Counted from the first letter of the stretch, positions 45,779-55,044 are shown. The stretch: 64,000 nucleotides of DNA from Erwinia billingiae Eb661 (GCF_000196615.1 NC_014306.1:1550001-1614000), one strand, 5' to 3'. Notes: generated by a model from the sequence alone, not told the origin. Numbers and translations: made by a program.

Positions 45779-47464
45779 CTAGCGAATCATCGGCAGGTTC
45801 AGTTCGTGCTTCGCGGCACATTCCTGCGCCAGTTCATAACCCGCATCCGCATGACGCATCACGCCGGTCGCCGGATCGTTCCACAGCACGCGGCCCAGAC
45901 GCTTATCGGCCTCTGCGGTACCGTCGGCAACAATCACCACGCCCGCATGTTGTGAGAAGCCCATACCGACGCCACCGCCGTGGTGCAGGCTGACCCAGGT
46001 CGCGCCGCCCGCAGTATTCAGCAGCGCATTCAGCAGCGGCCAGTCGGAAACGGCATCAGAACCGTCTTTCATCGCTTCCGTTTCCCGGTTTGGCGAGGCG
46101 ACTGAGCCGCAGTCCAGATGGTCACGGCCAATCACCACCGGCGCTTTCAGTTCGCCATTGCGCACCATTTCGTTAAAGGCCAGACCGGCAAGGTGACGCT
46201 CGCCCAGTCCCAGCCAGCAGATACGGGCTGGCAAGCCCTGGAAAGCAATGCGCTCCTGCGCCATATCCAGCCAGCGGTGCAGGTTTTTGTGATCAGGGAA
46301 CAGCTCTTTCAGTTTGGCATCGGTCTTGTAGATATCTTCCGGGTCGCCAGACAGCGCCACCCAGCGGAACGGACCTTTGCCTTCACAGAACAGCGGACGG
46401 ATATACGCCGGGACAAAGCCTGGGAAATCGAAGGCATTTTTGACCCCTTCTTCCAGCGCCACCTGGCGAATATTGTTGCCGTAGTCGACGGTGGGGATGC
46501 CCATATGACAGAAGTCGAGCATCGCCTGCACATGCACCGCCATCGAGGCACGGGCGGCTTTCGCCACCGCTTTAGGATCGGATTTGCGGGTCTCTTCCCA
46601 CTGCTCAACGCGCCAGCCCACCGGCAGGTAACCGTTGATTGGGTCATGGGCCGAGGTCTGATCGGTAACGATGTCCGGCTTCATGCCGCCAGCTTTGGCG
46701 CGTTTCACCAGTTCCGGCAGGATTTCAGCGGCGTTGCCCAGCAGGCCGACGGAGATTGCGCGTTTTTCTTTGTTGGCGCTGTCGATCATCGCCAGCGCTT
46801 CATCAAGGCTGGTGGCTTTAAAGTCGACATAGCGGGTGCGCAGGCGGAAGTCGATACGCGATTCCTGGCACTCAACGGCCAGCACCGACGCGCCAGCCAG
46901 TACGCCAGCCAGCGTTTGCGCGCCGCCCATGCCACCTAAGCCTGCGGTCAGTATCCATTTACCGCTCAGGTCGCCGTTGTAATGCTGGCGGCCGGCTTCA
47001 ACGAAGGTTTCGAAGGTGCCCTGCACGATGCCCTGGGCACCGATGTAGATCCAGGAACCGGCGGTCATCTGGCCGTACATCATCAGGCCGGCTTTATCCA
47101 GCTCGTGGAAGTGGTCCCAGGTGGCCCAGTGCGGCACCAGGTTGGAGTTGGCGATCAGCACGCGCGGCGCATCGGCATGGGTACGGAACACGCCGACCGG
47201 TTTGCCGGACTGAACCAGCAGCGTCTCTTCCGGTTGCAGGGCTTTCAGCGAGCGCAGGATCTGCTCGAAGCACTCCCAGTTACGGGCCGCTTTCCCGATG
47301 CCGCCGTACACCACTAGATCTTCCGGGCGCTCTGCCACGTCGGGATCGAGGTTGTTCTGGATCATGCGGTAGGCCGCTTCAATCAGCCAGTTGGCACAGT
47401 TAAGTTCGCTACCATGAGGGGCACGCACTTCGCGAGCCACGGCTTTGCTTACGTTGTCACTCAT
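45779..47464 (-). CDS. hutU: Urocanate hydratase
   Basis: A 561-residue enzyme converting urocanate to 4-imidazolone-5-propanoate with tightly bound NAD as electrophile. Recognised by [28 protein letters not shown], the NAD-binding [12 protein letters not shown] and the C-terminal [20 protein letters not shown] region (shown in parts). Length is standard (about 556-561). AAGGA lies seven bases before the ATG. It follows hutH by 26 bases and is co-transcribed with it. Confidence 0.97.
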   Translation of the reverse strand: MSDNVSKAVAREVRAPHGSELNCANWLIEAAYRMIQNNLDPDVAERPEDLVVYGGIGKAARNWECFEQILRSLKALQPEETLLVQSGKPVGVFRTHADAPRVLIANSNLVPHWATWDHFHELDKAGLMMYGQMTAGSWIYIGAQGIVQGTFETFVEAGRQHYNGDLSGKWILTAGLGGMGGAQTLAGVLAGASVLAVECQESRIDFRLRTRYVDFKATSLDEALAMIDSANKEKRAISVGLLGNAAEILPELVKRAKAGGMKPDIVTDQTSAHDPINGYLPVGWRVEQWEETRKSDPKAVAKAARASMAVHVQAMLDFCHMGIPTVDYGNNIRQVALEEGVKNAFDFPGFVPAYIRPLFCEGKGPFRWVALSGDPEDIYKTDAKLKELFPDHKNLHRWLDMAQERIAFQGLPARICWLGLGERHLAGLAFNEMVRNGELKAPVVIGRDHLDCGSVASPNRETEAMKDGSDAVSDWPLLNALLNTAGGATWVSLHHGGGVGMGFSQHAGVVIVADGTAEADKRLGRVLWNDPATGVMRHADAGYELAQECAAKHELNLPMIR

Positions 47465-47490
47465 TTTTCAGTCCTTAATTTTGGGGTTGC

Positions 47491-49035
47491 TTAACGTGCT
47501 GCACTGGGTAAAAGGGCGGCAACTGGCTGCGGCCAGCGGTCGCTGCTTGCCCATAACCGCATTTGTTCAATATCCGGCGCCATCAGGCGATCTTTGTCGA
47601 GGAAGGCGACGCGCTCGCGCAGGGCAGAGAGTTCCTGCTCAATCAGCGGAGAGCTTTGCAGCGGGCGATGGAAGTCTATGCCCTGTGCCGCCGCCATCGC
47701 TTCAATGCCGACCACCGCCGAGGTGTTAAAGCACATCGCGCCGAGGCGTCGGGCGGCATAGGTTGCCATTGAGACGTGGTCTTCCTGGTTTGCCGAGGTA
47801 GGCAGGCTGTCGACGCTGCCAGGGTGCGCCAGGGATTTGTTTTCCGAGGCCAGCGCGGCCGCGGTGACCTGGGCAATCATAAAGCCGGAGTTGACGCCGC
47901 CATCGTTAACGAGGAACGGTGGCAGGCCGGACAGGCCGGTATCCAGCAGCAGCGCCATGCGGCGTTCGGAGATGGCGCCAATTTCGGCAATCGCCAGCGC
48001 CAGAATATCGGCGGCGAAGGCAACGGGTTCGGCATGGAAGTTACCGCCGGAAATCACATCGCCGGTGTCGCTGAAGACCAGCGGGTTATCCGAAGCCGCA
48101 TTGGCTTCAATCTGCAGGATTTTGGCGGCGTGGGTCAGGTTATCGAGGCAGGCGCCCATCACCTGAGGCACGCAGCGAATGGAGTAGGGATCCTGCACCC
48201 GGCCGCAGTTGGCGTGCGAAGGGAGGATTTCACTGCCTTCCAGCAGCGCAGTGACGGCGGCGGCCACGGCGATTTGCCCCACTTGACCGCGCGCTTCATG
48301 GATGCGGCTGTCGTAAGGTTTAATCGATCCCTTGATGGCTTCCAGCGACAGCGCGCCGGCAACCAGTCCGGCGGCAAAGGCTTTTTCGCCTTCGAACAGG
48401 CCGCGCAGGGCCAGTGCGGTCGACACCTGGGTGCCGTTCAGCAGCGCCAGGCCTTCTTTTGGTCCCAGCACGAACGGTTGCAGGCCGGCCAGCGCCAGGC
48501 CTTCCGTCGCCGGGATCAGTTTGCCTTCAACCCGCACGTCACCTTCGCCCAGCAGCATCAGGGAAAGGTGCGCCAGCGGTGCGAGGTCGCCGGACGCGCC
48601 AACCGATCCTTTTTCGGGAATGCAGGGCATCACGCCGGCGTTAAACAGGGCCAGCAGGCCGTCGATCAGTTCGATGCGCACGCCTGAATGGCCGCGCGCC
48701 AGGCTGATGATTTTGGTCGCCATCACCACGCGCACCACATCATCGGGCAGCAGGTCACCCAGGCCGACGCTGTGCGAGAGCACCAGGTTGCGTTGCAGTT
48801 CCGCCAGGCGTTCAGCCGGGATAGAGGTTTGCGCCAGTTTGCCGAAGCCGGTGTTGATGCCGTAGGTTACCTTGCCAGAATTAACGATGGCTTCGACGGT
48901 GGCGCGGGCCTCAAGGATTTTGGCGCGGGCGCTGTCATCCAGCGAGAGGTGAACCTCACCGTGATAGATGCGTTTCAGCATCGCCAACTCAACCTTACCG
49001 GGGATCAGGTGGCAGAGATGCGGGGTGGCTGACAT
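47491..49035 (-). CDS. hutH: Histidine ammonia-lyase (canonical, MIO-containing)
   Basis: A 514-residue enzyme deaminating histidine to urocanate. The Ala-Ser-Gly triad that cyclises into the MIO cofactor is intact in [14 protein letters not shown] (Ser148), and the catalytic Tyr lies in YGINTGFG. The frame is open to 49221, but ATG 49035 follows AGGAG six bases upstream. First gene of the hutHU operon, read from a sigma-54-like promoter at 49183-49168 with HutC-like operators in the leader. Confidence 0.97.
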   Translation of the reverse strand: MSATPHLCHLIPGKVELAMLKRIYHGEVHLSLDDSARAKILEARATVEAIVNSGKVTYGINTGFGKLAQTSIPAERLAELQRNLVLSHSVGLGDLLPDDVVRVVMATKIISLARGHSGVRIELIDGLLALFNAGVMPCIPEKGSVGASGDLAPLAHLSLMLLGEGDVRVEGKLIPATEGLALAGLQPFVLGPKEGLALLNGTQVSTALALRGLFEGEKAFAAGLVAGALSLEAIKGSIKPYDSRIHEARGQVGQIAVAAAVTALLEGSEILPSHANCGRVQDPYSIRCVPQVMGACLDNLTHAAKILQIEANAASDNPLVFSDTGDVISGGNFHAEPVAFAADILALAIAEIGAISERRMALLLDTGLSGLPPFLVNDGGVNSGFMIAQVTAAALASENKSLAHPGSVDSLPTSANQEDHVSMATYAARRLGAMCFNTSAVVGIEAMAAAQGIDFHRPLQSSPLIEQELSALRERVAFLDKDRLMAPDIEQMRLWASSDRWPQPVAALLPSAAR

Positions 49036-49044
49036 GGTATACTC

Positions 49045-49057
49045 CTGTATAGACAAG
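49045..49057. promoter_or_regulatory. HutC-like operator at the hutH ribosome site
   Basis: CTGTATAGACAAG is the imperfect palindrome type bound by HutC. It overlaps the hutH ribosome-binding region, about 100 bases downstream of the predicted transcription start. Confidence 0.6.
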
Positions 49058-49144
49058 TTCGTAGGGTATCGACCCTTTTTCAGGGATGCCGTTGCCATTG
49101 GGCAGCGGGGGCTTAACAGGTCACTTTCTGCAGTGAAGCAGATG

Positions 49145-49164
49145 TGTATAGTCTTGTCTATACA
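49145..49164. promoter_or_regulatory. HutC-like operator over the hutHU transcription start
   Basis: TGTATAG-TCTTGT-CTATACA is a perfect seven-base inverted repeat with spacing six. It covers the start predicted from the sigma-54 elements (about 49157). HutC released by urocanate would free it. Confidence 0.7.
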
Positions 49165-49167
49165 ATT

Positions 49168-49183
49168 AGCAATGCTTGTGCCA
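49168..49183 (-). promoter_or_regulatory. Sigma-54 promoter of hutHU
   Basis: Read on the minus strand the sequence is TGGCACAAGCATTGCT, which agrees with TGGCACG-N4-TTGCW at all main positions, with GG and GC separated by the required ten bases. Confidence 0.75.
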
Positions 49184-49355
49184 GTTCGATCACAAAACTT
49201 TCTGTCTGTGGTGAATTTCATCTCAGGCGAGGTGGCGGCGGGCTTCAGGGCCGGATCCGCGTGGTGACTGGGCTGGTGGTGTTTTTAATCGAGGCGCGGG
49301 TCGTGCGCTATTCTGAAGCATGCTGCTCCATTGCAGTGCAGTGGTTGCCCCTCAG

Positions 49356-49367
49356 ATGTATATACAT
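49356..49367. promoter_or_regulatory. HutC-like operator upstream of hutC
   Basis: ATGTATATACAT is a perfect twelve-base palindrome 54 bases before the hutC ATG, consistent with autoregulation. Confidence 0.65.
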
Positions 49368-49420
49368 TTGGGTGGGTTAACAGTAAACTGGCGAAAGTAT
49401 TTTCATTAAGGAAGCAATTT

Positions 49421-50176
49421 ATGGTCGAGCAGACTGCCATTTCTCAACTTTCAGCCGCCATGAGCGATCAGCCTGCGCCGATTTATCAGCGGGTGAAGCA
49501 GGCGATCGTCAGCCAGATTACGGAAGGCGTTTGGAAGTCGAATCAGCGGGTGCCGTCTGAGAGCGAGTTGGTGAATGAGCTTGGCGTCAGCCGGATGACC
49601 ATAAATCGGGCGTTGCGTGAGCTGACCAGCGAAGGCTATTTGATCCGCATGCAGGGCGTCGGCACCTTTGTGGCCGAGTCGAAAGGTTACACGGCGATGT
49701 TGGAAGTGCACAATATTGCCGAGGAGATTGCTCAGCGCGGGCATCGCCACAGTTGCAAGATTGTGGCATTACGGGAAATCAAAGCCGATCCTGAGCAGGC
49801 CTCGGTATTGGGTTTGAGCACCGGTAATGCGGTGTTCCATTCGGTGATTGTGCATTTCGAGAACGATCTGGCCGTTCAGTTGGAGGACCGGTTGGTGAAT
49901 CCGCTGGTGGCGCCGGATTATTTGCAGCAGGATTTCACCGCGCAAACCCCTTACACCTATTTGATGCGCGTCGCGCCATTAACGGCGGGTGAGCACATTG
50001 TCGAAGCGGTATTGCCGAATCGTCAGCAGTGTACGTCGTTGGCGATAGAGGCCAATGAACCCTGTTTGTTAATCCGTCGTCAGACATGGAGTGACGCGAA
50101 GATCGTGACCTACGCCAAGCTGTTGTATCCCGGCTCGCGATATAAGTTGCTGGGGCGTTTTAAGGGGCACGGCTAA
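49421..50176 (+). CDS. hutC: Histidine utilisation repressor HutC (first copy)
   Basis: A 251-residue GntR/HutC-family repressor: winged helix at residues about 18-85 (PAPIYQRVKQAIVSQITEG, then SESELVNELGVSRMTINRAL) and a UTRA ligand domain (about 95-245) that binds urocanate in known HutC. ATG 49421 follows AAGGA. It is divergent from hutHU and followed by a large repeat region rather than by hutD. A close paralogue is encoded 5 kb away. Confidence 0.95.
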   Translation: MVEQTAISQLSAAMSDQPAPIYQRVKQAIVSQITEGVWKSNQRVPSESELVNELGVSRMTINRALRELTSEGYLIRMQGVGTFVAESKGYTAMLEVHNIAEEIAQRGHRHSCKIVALREIKADPEQASVLGLSTGNAVFHSVIVHFENDLAVQLEDRLVNPLVAPDYLQQDFTAQTPYTYLMRVAPLTAGEHIVEAVLPNRQQCTSLAIEANEPCLLIRRQTWSDAKIVTYAKLLYPGSRYKLLGRFKGHG

Positions 50177-50185
50177 GTTTACTAA

Positions 50186-50280
50186 GGTCAAAACCGGGTT
50201 CGGTGTAAGTCTTCAGCCAGGGTCAAATTCGGCTTTGGTGTAAGCCTTCAGTCAAGTTCAAAACCGGGTTCGGTGTATGG
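50186..50280 (+). repeat. 35-bp tandem repeat array 1
   Basis: Three units start at 50186, 50221 and 50256, exactly 35 bases apart. The first unit opens GGTCAAAACCGGGTTCGGTG and goes on TAAGTCTTCAG; the second is a GGTCAAATTCGGCTTTGGTG variant. The third runs into structured element A. There are no spacers, so it is not a CRISPR. Confidence 0.85.
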
Positions 50281-50284
50281 CGTC

Positions 50285-50441
50285 CGCACAGAGCGGGTTA
50301 TCCGAGACGCCGTGAACCCATCCCTGGGGGCTTGGATGCCGCATCCTTGCGGCATACACTCGGCTAACCCGCTCTGTGCTACCGCCCGGTAACTTCAACG
50401 TTTATTGGGCGGTTTTGTGGATGCACAGGTCAAAACCGGGT
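50285..50441 (+). repeat. Structured palindromic element, copy A
   Basis: Outer arms CACAGAGCGGGTTA (50287-50300) and TAACCCGCTCTGTG (50365-50378) extend through an inner CCGAG/CTCGG stem. Inside lie two hairpins: GCC-GTGAA bulge-CCCA-TCCC-TGGG-GGC, and ATGCCGCA-TCCT-TGCGGCAT. After the outer stem a third hairpin ACCGCCC/GGGCGGT leads to GCACAGGTCAAAACC. The whole is non-coding. Confidence 0.8.
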
Positions 50442-50557
50442 TCGGTGTAAGTCTTCAGTCAAGGTCAAAACCGGGTTGGGTGTAAGTCTTCAGCCAAGGT
50501 CAAATTCGGCTTTGGTGTTAGCCTTCAGTCAAGGTCAAGACCGGGTTCGGTGTATAG
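50428..50557 (+). repeat. 35-bp tandem repeat array 2
   Basis: Four units start at 50428, 50463, 50498 and 50533, again exactly 35 bases apart, alternating the CGGGTTCGG and TTCGGCTTT variants. With copy B it forms a direct duplication of array 1 plus copy A, offset by about 277 bases. Confidence 0.85.
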
Positions 50558-50562
50558 CGTCC

Positions 50563-50720
50563 GCACAGAGCGGGTTATCCGAGACGCCGTGAACCCATCC
50601 CTGGGGGCTTGGATGCCGCATCCCTGCGGCATACACTCGGCTAACCCGCTCTGTGCTACCGCCCACTAACTTCAACGTTTTCGGATGCTTTGGTGAACGC
50701 ACAGGTCAAAATCCATCTGG
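50563..50720 (+). repeat. Structured palindromic element, copy B
   Basis: Nearly identical to copy A: outer arms at 50564-50577 and 50642-50655. The second hairpin loop is TCCC where copy A has TCCT. The third hairpin is degraded on its 3' arm. It ends in GCACAGGTCAAAA at about 50699-50711. Confidence 0.8.
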
Positions 50721-50734
50721 TTTTGACCTGTGCG
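50698..50734. repeat. Long palindrome joining copies B and C
   Basis: CGCACAGGTCAAAA (50698-50711 approximately) pairs with TTTTGACCTGTGCG over 14 bases around a short loop containing TCCATC. It is formed by the tails of the oppositely oriented copies B and C meeting head to head. Confidence 0.75.
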
Positions 50735-50870
50735 TCCCGAATTAACTATTCGACGCTGAAGCTGACGGGAAGGGAGAGAGGGGTGATAAGCAAAGCATCG
50801 GCGACAGGGATGTCGCCGCTGAGCCCCCAGGGATGGGTTCACGGCGACTTTGTGTTCACCCCTCTCTCCC
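50715..50870 (-). repeat. Structured palindromic element, copy C
   Basis: Read on the minus strand the element has outer arms built from GGGAGAGAGGGGTGA (50772-50786) and TCACCCCTCTCTCCC (50856-50870), unlike copy A in sequence but fully complementary. The core GCCGTGAACCCATCCCTGGG is unchanged, the second hairpin is CGGCGACA-TCCC-TGTCGCCG, and a TCCCG/CGGGA hairpin precedes GCACAGGTCAAAACC. Confidence 0.78.
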
Positions 50871-51016
50871 AGACCTTGCCACCAAGACACCCAGACGACT
50901 TACAGAATAGCAGCCACAAACTCTCCCTAACCTTGCCACCAAGACCCCCAAACGACTTACAGAATAGCAGCCACAAACTCTCCCAGACCTTGCCACCAAG
51001 ACACCCAGACGACTTA
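50864..51016 (+). repeat. 57-bp tandem repeat
   Basis: Units begin CTCTCCC at 50864, 50921 and 50978, exactly 57 bases apart, each with CCTTGCCACCAAGAC and (first two) GACTTACAGAATAGCAGCC. The first unit starts inside the outer arm of copy C. The third is partial. The period is a multiple of three and an open frame crosses it, but codon content gives no sign of a gene. Confidence 0.85.
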
Positions 51017-51031
51017 ACTCACCAACCCAAC

Positions 51032-51580
51032 CTATCTCTGCCTAATCTCCGTAAACAGCAACTCGGCGTCCGCCGATCCCGGTGCCAGCGGCTCACCGTT
51101 TTGCGGCCACCAGACGCCCTGACCCTGTTGCAAACGGCGGTCGCCAAGGACCCATTCTCCGGCTAACACATAGGCGACGCCGGCGGTTTCGGCGGCAGGG
51201 AAAATACTTTCGTTGACCACCCGCACCGCTGCCTGATGCGTTTCCCGCCGGGTCATCACGTTAAAGTCACTGCTTACGCCACCGATTAACCGTGACGCAA
51301 TCTCATCTTCACCCGCGAAAACAAATGGCTGATTACGCAACAACAGCTGCTGATACTTGCCACGGGCATTCAGCTCCACACCGTCGCCGTCCAGGAGCGT
51401 GATCACCCGATCGATGCCTGGAAACAGGGAAAAATCCCCGTCCTGAGCGATGGTGGCAATGCTGATGCGCCAGCTGAAGGCTTCGACGGAAGGCGGGAAA
51501 CTGATGATCTCTCGCGTTTCGCCGCCACCATTTCGCCAACGGCTGACCGGCAAGGTTTGCATGTCAAAGAAATGCATCAT
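51032..51580 (-). CDS. hutD: HutD family protein
   Basis: A 182-residue cupin-fold protein. The family opening WRNGGGETREI and the later core FSLFPGIDRVITLLDG are diagnostic for HutD. HutD is proposed to buffer urocanate or formylglutamate levels during histidine catabolism; it has no known catalytic activity. It overlaps hutF by four bases (ATGA) and is the last gene of that operon. Two adjacent ATGs are present. Confidence 0.92.
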   Translation of the reverse strand: MMHFFDMQTLPVSRWRNGGGETREIISFPPSVEAFSWRISIATIAQDGDFSLFPGIDRVITLLDGDGVELNARGKYQQLLLRNQPFVFAGEDEIASRLIGGVSSDFNVMTRRETHQAAVRVVNESIFPAAETAGVAYVLAGEWVLGDRRLQQGQGVWWPQNGEPLAPGSADAELLFTEIRQR

Positions 51581-52935
51581 TTCAGCGCCTCAACCACAGC
51601 ACGGAAAGCCGCATCGATTTGCGGCTGATCGGCATGCTTACCGTCCGCAATCACCTGCTTACCGGCAACAAAGACGTCCTGAATCTGCCCACGATGCCCG
51701 GCAAACAGCCAGCGGTTCAACAGCGAAGCGTCTGCCGTGCTTCCCAATAACGCATCATCGGCCAACACCAACCAGTCGGCCCGGTATCCTTGCGCCAGCT
51801 GACCCATCTTCACGCCACAGGCCTGCGCGCCGCCTTCCAGCGACTGACGGTAAAGCAGATCGCCAACCGAGGTTTGTTCTGGGGTGACTATGCGGTTGCG
51901 ACGACGATCGCGCAGCCGTTGACCGTATTCAAGCAGACGCAACTCTTCAACGACATCCAGCGAAACGTGACTGTCGGAACCGATGCCCCATCGGCCGCCA
52001 AGGGCGATATAGTCGGTGGCCGGGAAAATCCCGTCGCCGAGATTGGCTTCGGTGGTCGGGCAAAGACCGGCGACCGCCTTGCTGGCGGCGAGACGCGAAA
52101 CCTCGCTCTCGTCGAGATGAGTGGCGTGGATCAGACACCAGCGCGCATCCACCGCAAACCGATTGAGCAGCCAGCTGACCGGGCGTTCACCGCTCCACGC
52201 CAGACTGTCAGCCACCTCTTTTTCCTGCTCGGCAACGTGAATATGCACCGGCAGACTGTCCGACAGGGCGGCCAGCACCTCACGCATCTGCGTTTCGCTG
52301 ACCGCACGCAGCGAGTGGAAGCAAATCCCCTGATTATGCAACGGCTTGTCGGCGAGCAGCTCAGCCAACTGCTGCTGCTGACGCAAATAACCGGCGGTAT
52401 CCTGAATAAAGCGCTTCTGGCCCGGCTGCGGCGGCTGCGCACCAAAACCGGCATAGCTGTAGAGAACCGGCAACATGGTCTGACCGATGCCGACGCGGCC
52501 GGCTGCGGCAATCAGCTGCTGCAACATCTGATCCTGCGGATACGGCGTGCCGTCGGTGTGGTGATGCAGATAATGGAATTCAGCGACCTGGGTATAGCCG
52601 CCTTTCAGCATGTCGACATAAAGATGGGCGGCGATGGCGCCAACCTGTTCGGGCGAAAGGCGCTGCACCATGCGATACATTAAATCGCGCCAGGTCCAGA
52701 AACTGTCCTGCGGATCGCCAGCCACTTCTGCCAGCCCCGCCATTACGCGCTGAAAGGCATGAGAATGCAGGTTTGCCATCGCCGGGATCACCGCGCCATT
52801 CAGGCGTTCGGCGTCGCCTTCAGCGGCATTGGGCGTGAGCTTCTGAATAAAACCAGCGTCGTCGACTTCAATCAAAACATCGTGATGCCAACCGTCCACC
52901 AGCAGGACGCGCGGCGCAAAATAGCGAGCCATCAT
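51577..52935 (-). CDS. hutF: Formimidoylglutamate deiminase
   Basis: A 452-residue amidohydrolase-superfamily enzyme converting N-formimidoyl-glutamate to N-formylglutamate plus ammonia, the fourth step of the five-step hut route. Metal and catalytic motifs: NLHSHAFQR, then HIHVAEQ, and GSDSHVSLD. It shares a short intergenic region with divergent hutI that holds a HutC-like palindrome. Length fits the family (about 453). Confidence 0.95.
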   Translation of the reverse strand: MMARYFAPRVLLVDGWHHDVLIEVDDAGFIQKLTPNAAEGDAERLNGAVIPAMANLHSHAFQRVMAGLAEVAGDPQDSFWTWRDLMYRMVQRLSPEQVGAIAAHLYVDMLKGGYTQVAEFHYLHHHTDGTPYPQDQMLQQLIAAAGRVGIGQTMLPVLYSYAGFGAQPPQPGQKRFIQDTAGYLRQQQQLAELLADKPLHNQGICFHSLRAVSETQMREVLAALSDSLPVHIHVAEQEKEVADSLAWSGERPVSWLLNRFAVDARWCLIHATHLDESEVSRLAASKAVAGLCPTTEANLGDGIFPATDYIALGGRWGIGSDSHVSLDVVEELRLLEYGQRLRDRRRNRIVTPEQTSVGDLLYRQSLEGGAQACGVKMGQLAQGYRADWLVLADDALLGSTADASLLNRWLFAGHRGQIQDVFVAGKQVIADGKHADQPQIDAAFRAVVEALK

Positions 52936-52958
52936 GGTTGCTTCCCAGGCAATGTAGT

Positions 52959-52975
52959 TGTATATACATATACAT
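52959..52975. promoter_or_regulatory. HutC-like operator between hutF and hutI
   Basis: TGTATATACA (52959-52968) is a perfect palindrome directly followed by TATACA, giving an extended TGTATATACATATACA tract. It lies in the 73-base gap between the divergent hutFD and hutIG operons and could repress both. Confidence 0.7.
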
Positions 52976-53008
52976 ACTTATGAATCAACAGTAAAGCCGG
53001 GAGAGAAG

Positions 53009-54229
53009 ATGAGCGGTGAACTTCGCTGTGACAGCCTGTGGTACGGTGCCGATATCGTGACGATGCAGGAGGGCAAGTATAGCATCATCCCGAACGGGGC
53101 TATCGCGGTGCGTCAGGACAGGATCGTCTGGATTGGCCCATGGAAAGACGCAAAACATATTCGCGCCGATATCCATAACAAACTGGATGGCGGGATCGTG
53201 ACGCCAGGCTTCGTCGATTGCCATACGCATTTGGTGTTCGGCGGCGACCGTAGCCACGAGTTCGAACAACGACTCAACGGCGTCAGCTACAGCGAAATTG
53301 CGGCGCAGGGCGGGGGGATCATTTCGACGGTCACCGCCACCCGCAAAGCCTCGCTCGACGAACTGGTGGCCAGTGCCAGCTGGCGGCTGGAAAGACTGCT
53401 GGCGGAAGGCGTCACCACCGTTGAGATCAAATCCGGTTACGGGCTGGACCAGGAGAGCGAACTGCGGATGTTGAAAGCGATCCGCCAGCTGGCAAAGATC
53501 CATCCGGTGCAGATTCGCTCGACCTGCCTGGCCGCTCATGCCACCCCACCTGAATTCAAATCCGATCCTGATGGCTGGATCACGCTGATCTGCGAACAGC
53601 TGCTGCCGCAGGTCGCCCGCGAAAAACTCGCCGATGCGGTGGACGCCTTCTGCGAACATCTGGCGTTCTCGCCTGCTCAGGTCACCCGCGTGTTTGAGGC
53701 CGCGCAACGGCTGGGGATGCCGGTGAAACTGCATGCCGAACAGCTCTCTTCCCTCGGTGGGAGTTCGCTGGCGGCGAAGTTTAACGCGCTGTCTGCTGAC
53801 CACCTGGAATATGCCACCGAAGCGGATGTGGCCGCGATGGCCGCAAGCGGCACCGTGGCCGTCTTGCTACCCGGCGCTTTCTACCTGCTGCGTGAAAAAC
53901 AGGTGCCGCCGGTGGCGCTGTTCCGCCAGTACAAAGTGCCGATGGCGCTGGCCAGCGATGCCAATCCGGGCACCTCGCCCGCGCTGTCATTACGCCTGAT
54001 GCTGAATATGGGCTGCACGCTGTTCGGTATGACGCCGGAAGAAGCGCTGGCGGGAGCCACGCTGCATGGCGCAAGGGCGCTGGGCCTGGCGGATACGCAG
54101 GGATCGCTTGAGACCGGCAAATACGCTGATTTCGTTCACTGGCCGCTCAAGCGCCCGGCGGAACTGGTTTACTGGCTTGGCGGGCAATTGCCTTGTCAGG
54201 TGATCTTCAGAGGAGAGGCAATTCGATGA
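53009..54229 (+). CDS. hutI: Imidazolonepropionase
   Basis: A 406-residue metal-dependent amidohydrolase that opens the imidazolone ring to give N-formimidoyl-glutamate. The metal-binding HxH lies in [16 protein letters not shown]; further motifs are [16 protein letters not shown] and [11 protein letters not shown] 53009 follows GGGAGAG; the frame is open to 52958 through the operator. Its stop overlaps hutG. Confidence 0.96.
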   Translation: MSGELRCDSLWYGADIVTMQEGKYSIIPNGAIAVRQDRIVWIGPWKDAKHIRADIHNKLDGGIVTPGFVDCHTHLVFGGDRSHEFEQRLNGVSYSEIAAQGGGIISTVTATRKASLDELVASASWRLERLLAEGVTTVEIKSGYGLDQESELRMLKAIRQLAKIHPVQIRSTCLAAHATPPEFKSDPDGWITLICEQLLPQVAREKLADAVDAFCEHLAFSPAQVTRVFEAAQRLGMPVKLHAEQLSSLGGSSLAAKFNALSADHLEYATEADVAAMAASGTVAVLLPGAFYLLREKQVPPVALFRQYKVPMALASDANPGTSPALSLRLMLNMGCTLFGMTPEEALAGATLHGARALGLADTQGSLETGKYADFVHWPLKRPAELVYWLGGQLPCQVIFRGEAIR

Positions 54230-55005
54230 AACCATTTGAGTTTACCCAGGGTTCGCTACCCTTACTGGTCAGCATCCCGCATGCCGGCACCGCGCTGACA
54301 CCCGAAGTCGAACAGGGCCTGAGTGAAGCGGCTCGCGGCCTGCCGGACACCGACTGGCATATCCCCCAGCTGTATGATTTTGTCCGTGAGATGGGTGCCA
54401 GCGTGCTGGTGGCCAACTATTCCCGTTTTGTAATCGACATGAACCGACCGCCGGACAACGAGGCGCTGTACACCACCGCCACCACCGGGCTCTATCCCGA
54501 AACGCTGTTTGACGGTACGCCAACCTTCAAGCCCGGCATGACGCCGAGCGATGCGCAGCGGCTGGGCTATCTGGCGACTCTCTGGACGCCATACCATCAG
54601 CAAATCCAAAAGGAGCTGGCGCGAATTAAGCAGAAGTTTGGCTATGCACTGCTGTTTGATGCGCACTCCATCGCCTCGGTGATCCCGCGTCTGTTCGACG
54701 GCCAGCTGCCGGATGTGAATCTGGGTACCAATGGCGGCCTGAGCTGTAGCCCGGCCATCGCCGAAGGGTTGACGGAGATTTGTGCCGCGCAATCCAGCTT
54801 CAGCTGGGTGATGAACGGGCGCTTTAAGGGTGGCTACATCACCCGCGCTTACGGTAAGCCGGAAGAAAATCAGCATGCGGTGCAGCTGGAGCTGGCCCAG
54901 TGCAATTACATGGATGAGACGCCGCCGTTTAACTGGCGCGGCGATAAGGCCAGCACGCTGCAACCGCTGCTGAAGCAACTTATCGACCGGATGCTAAAGC
55001 GCTAA
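54226..55005 (+). CDS. hutG: N-formylglutamate deformylase
   Basis: A 259-residue N-formylglutamate amidohydrolase that releases formate and glutamate, the last step when HutF is present. Motifs [18 protein letters not shown] and [16 protein letters not shown] are typical. It is not the arginase-type HutG. ATG 54226 overlaps the hutI stop (ATGA) with GGAGAGG upstream. Confidence 0.95.
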   Translation: MKPFEFTQGSLPLLVSIPHAGTALTPEVEQGLSEAARGLPDTDWHIPQLYDFVREMGASVLVANYSRFVIDMNRPPDNEALYTTATTGLYPETLFDGTPTFKPGMTPSDAQRLGYLATLWTPYHQQIQKELARIKQKFGYALLFDAHSIASVIPRLFDGQLPDVNLGTNGGLSCSPAIAEGLTEICAAQSSFSWVMNGRFKGGYITRAYGKPEENQHAVQLELAQCNYMDETPPFNWRGDKASTLQPLLKQLIDRMLKR

Positions 55006-55012
55006 CCTCACT

Positions 55013-55033
55013 AGCCTGTTCAATCAGCAGGCT
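55013..55033. terminator. Hairpin between convergent hutG and the second hutC
   Basis: AGCCTG / CAGGCT around a nine-base loop lies eight bases after hutG and 12 before the end of the convergent repressor gene. The stem is short. Confidence 0.4.
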
Positions 55034-55044
55034 GGCTTAATCCC

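Larger units (their letters stand above)
49036..49420. other. Regulatory gap between divergent hutH and hutC
   Basis: These 385 bases hold the hutH sigma-54 promoter and operators (listed separately), and a palindrome before hutC. I see no gene in the remainder (about 49190-49340) and no clear activator site. Confidence 0.7.

Noticed and set aside
49176..49193. CRP-like TGTGC/TCACA pair near the hutH promoter
   Set aside because: The half-sites are eight bases apart where six are required.
50186..50557. Possible CRISPR array
   Set aside because: The 35-base units are directly adjacent, without spacers, and there are no cas genes.
50690..51166. 158-codon plus-strand open frame with 19-residue repeats
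   Set aside because: It crosses structured element C and the 57-bp repeats and runs antisense into hutD; no ribosome site and no codon signal.
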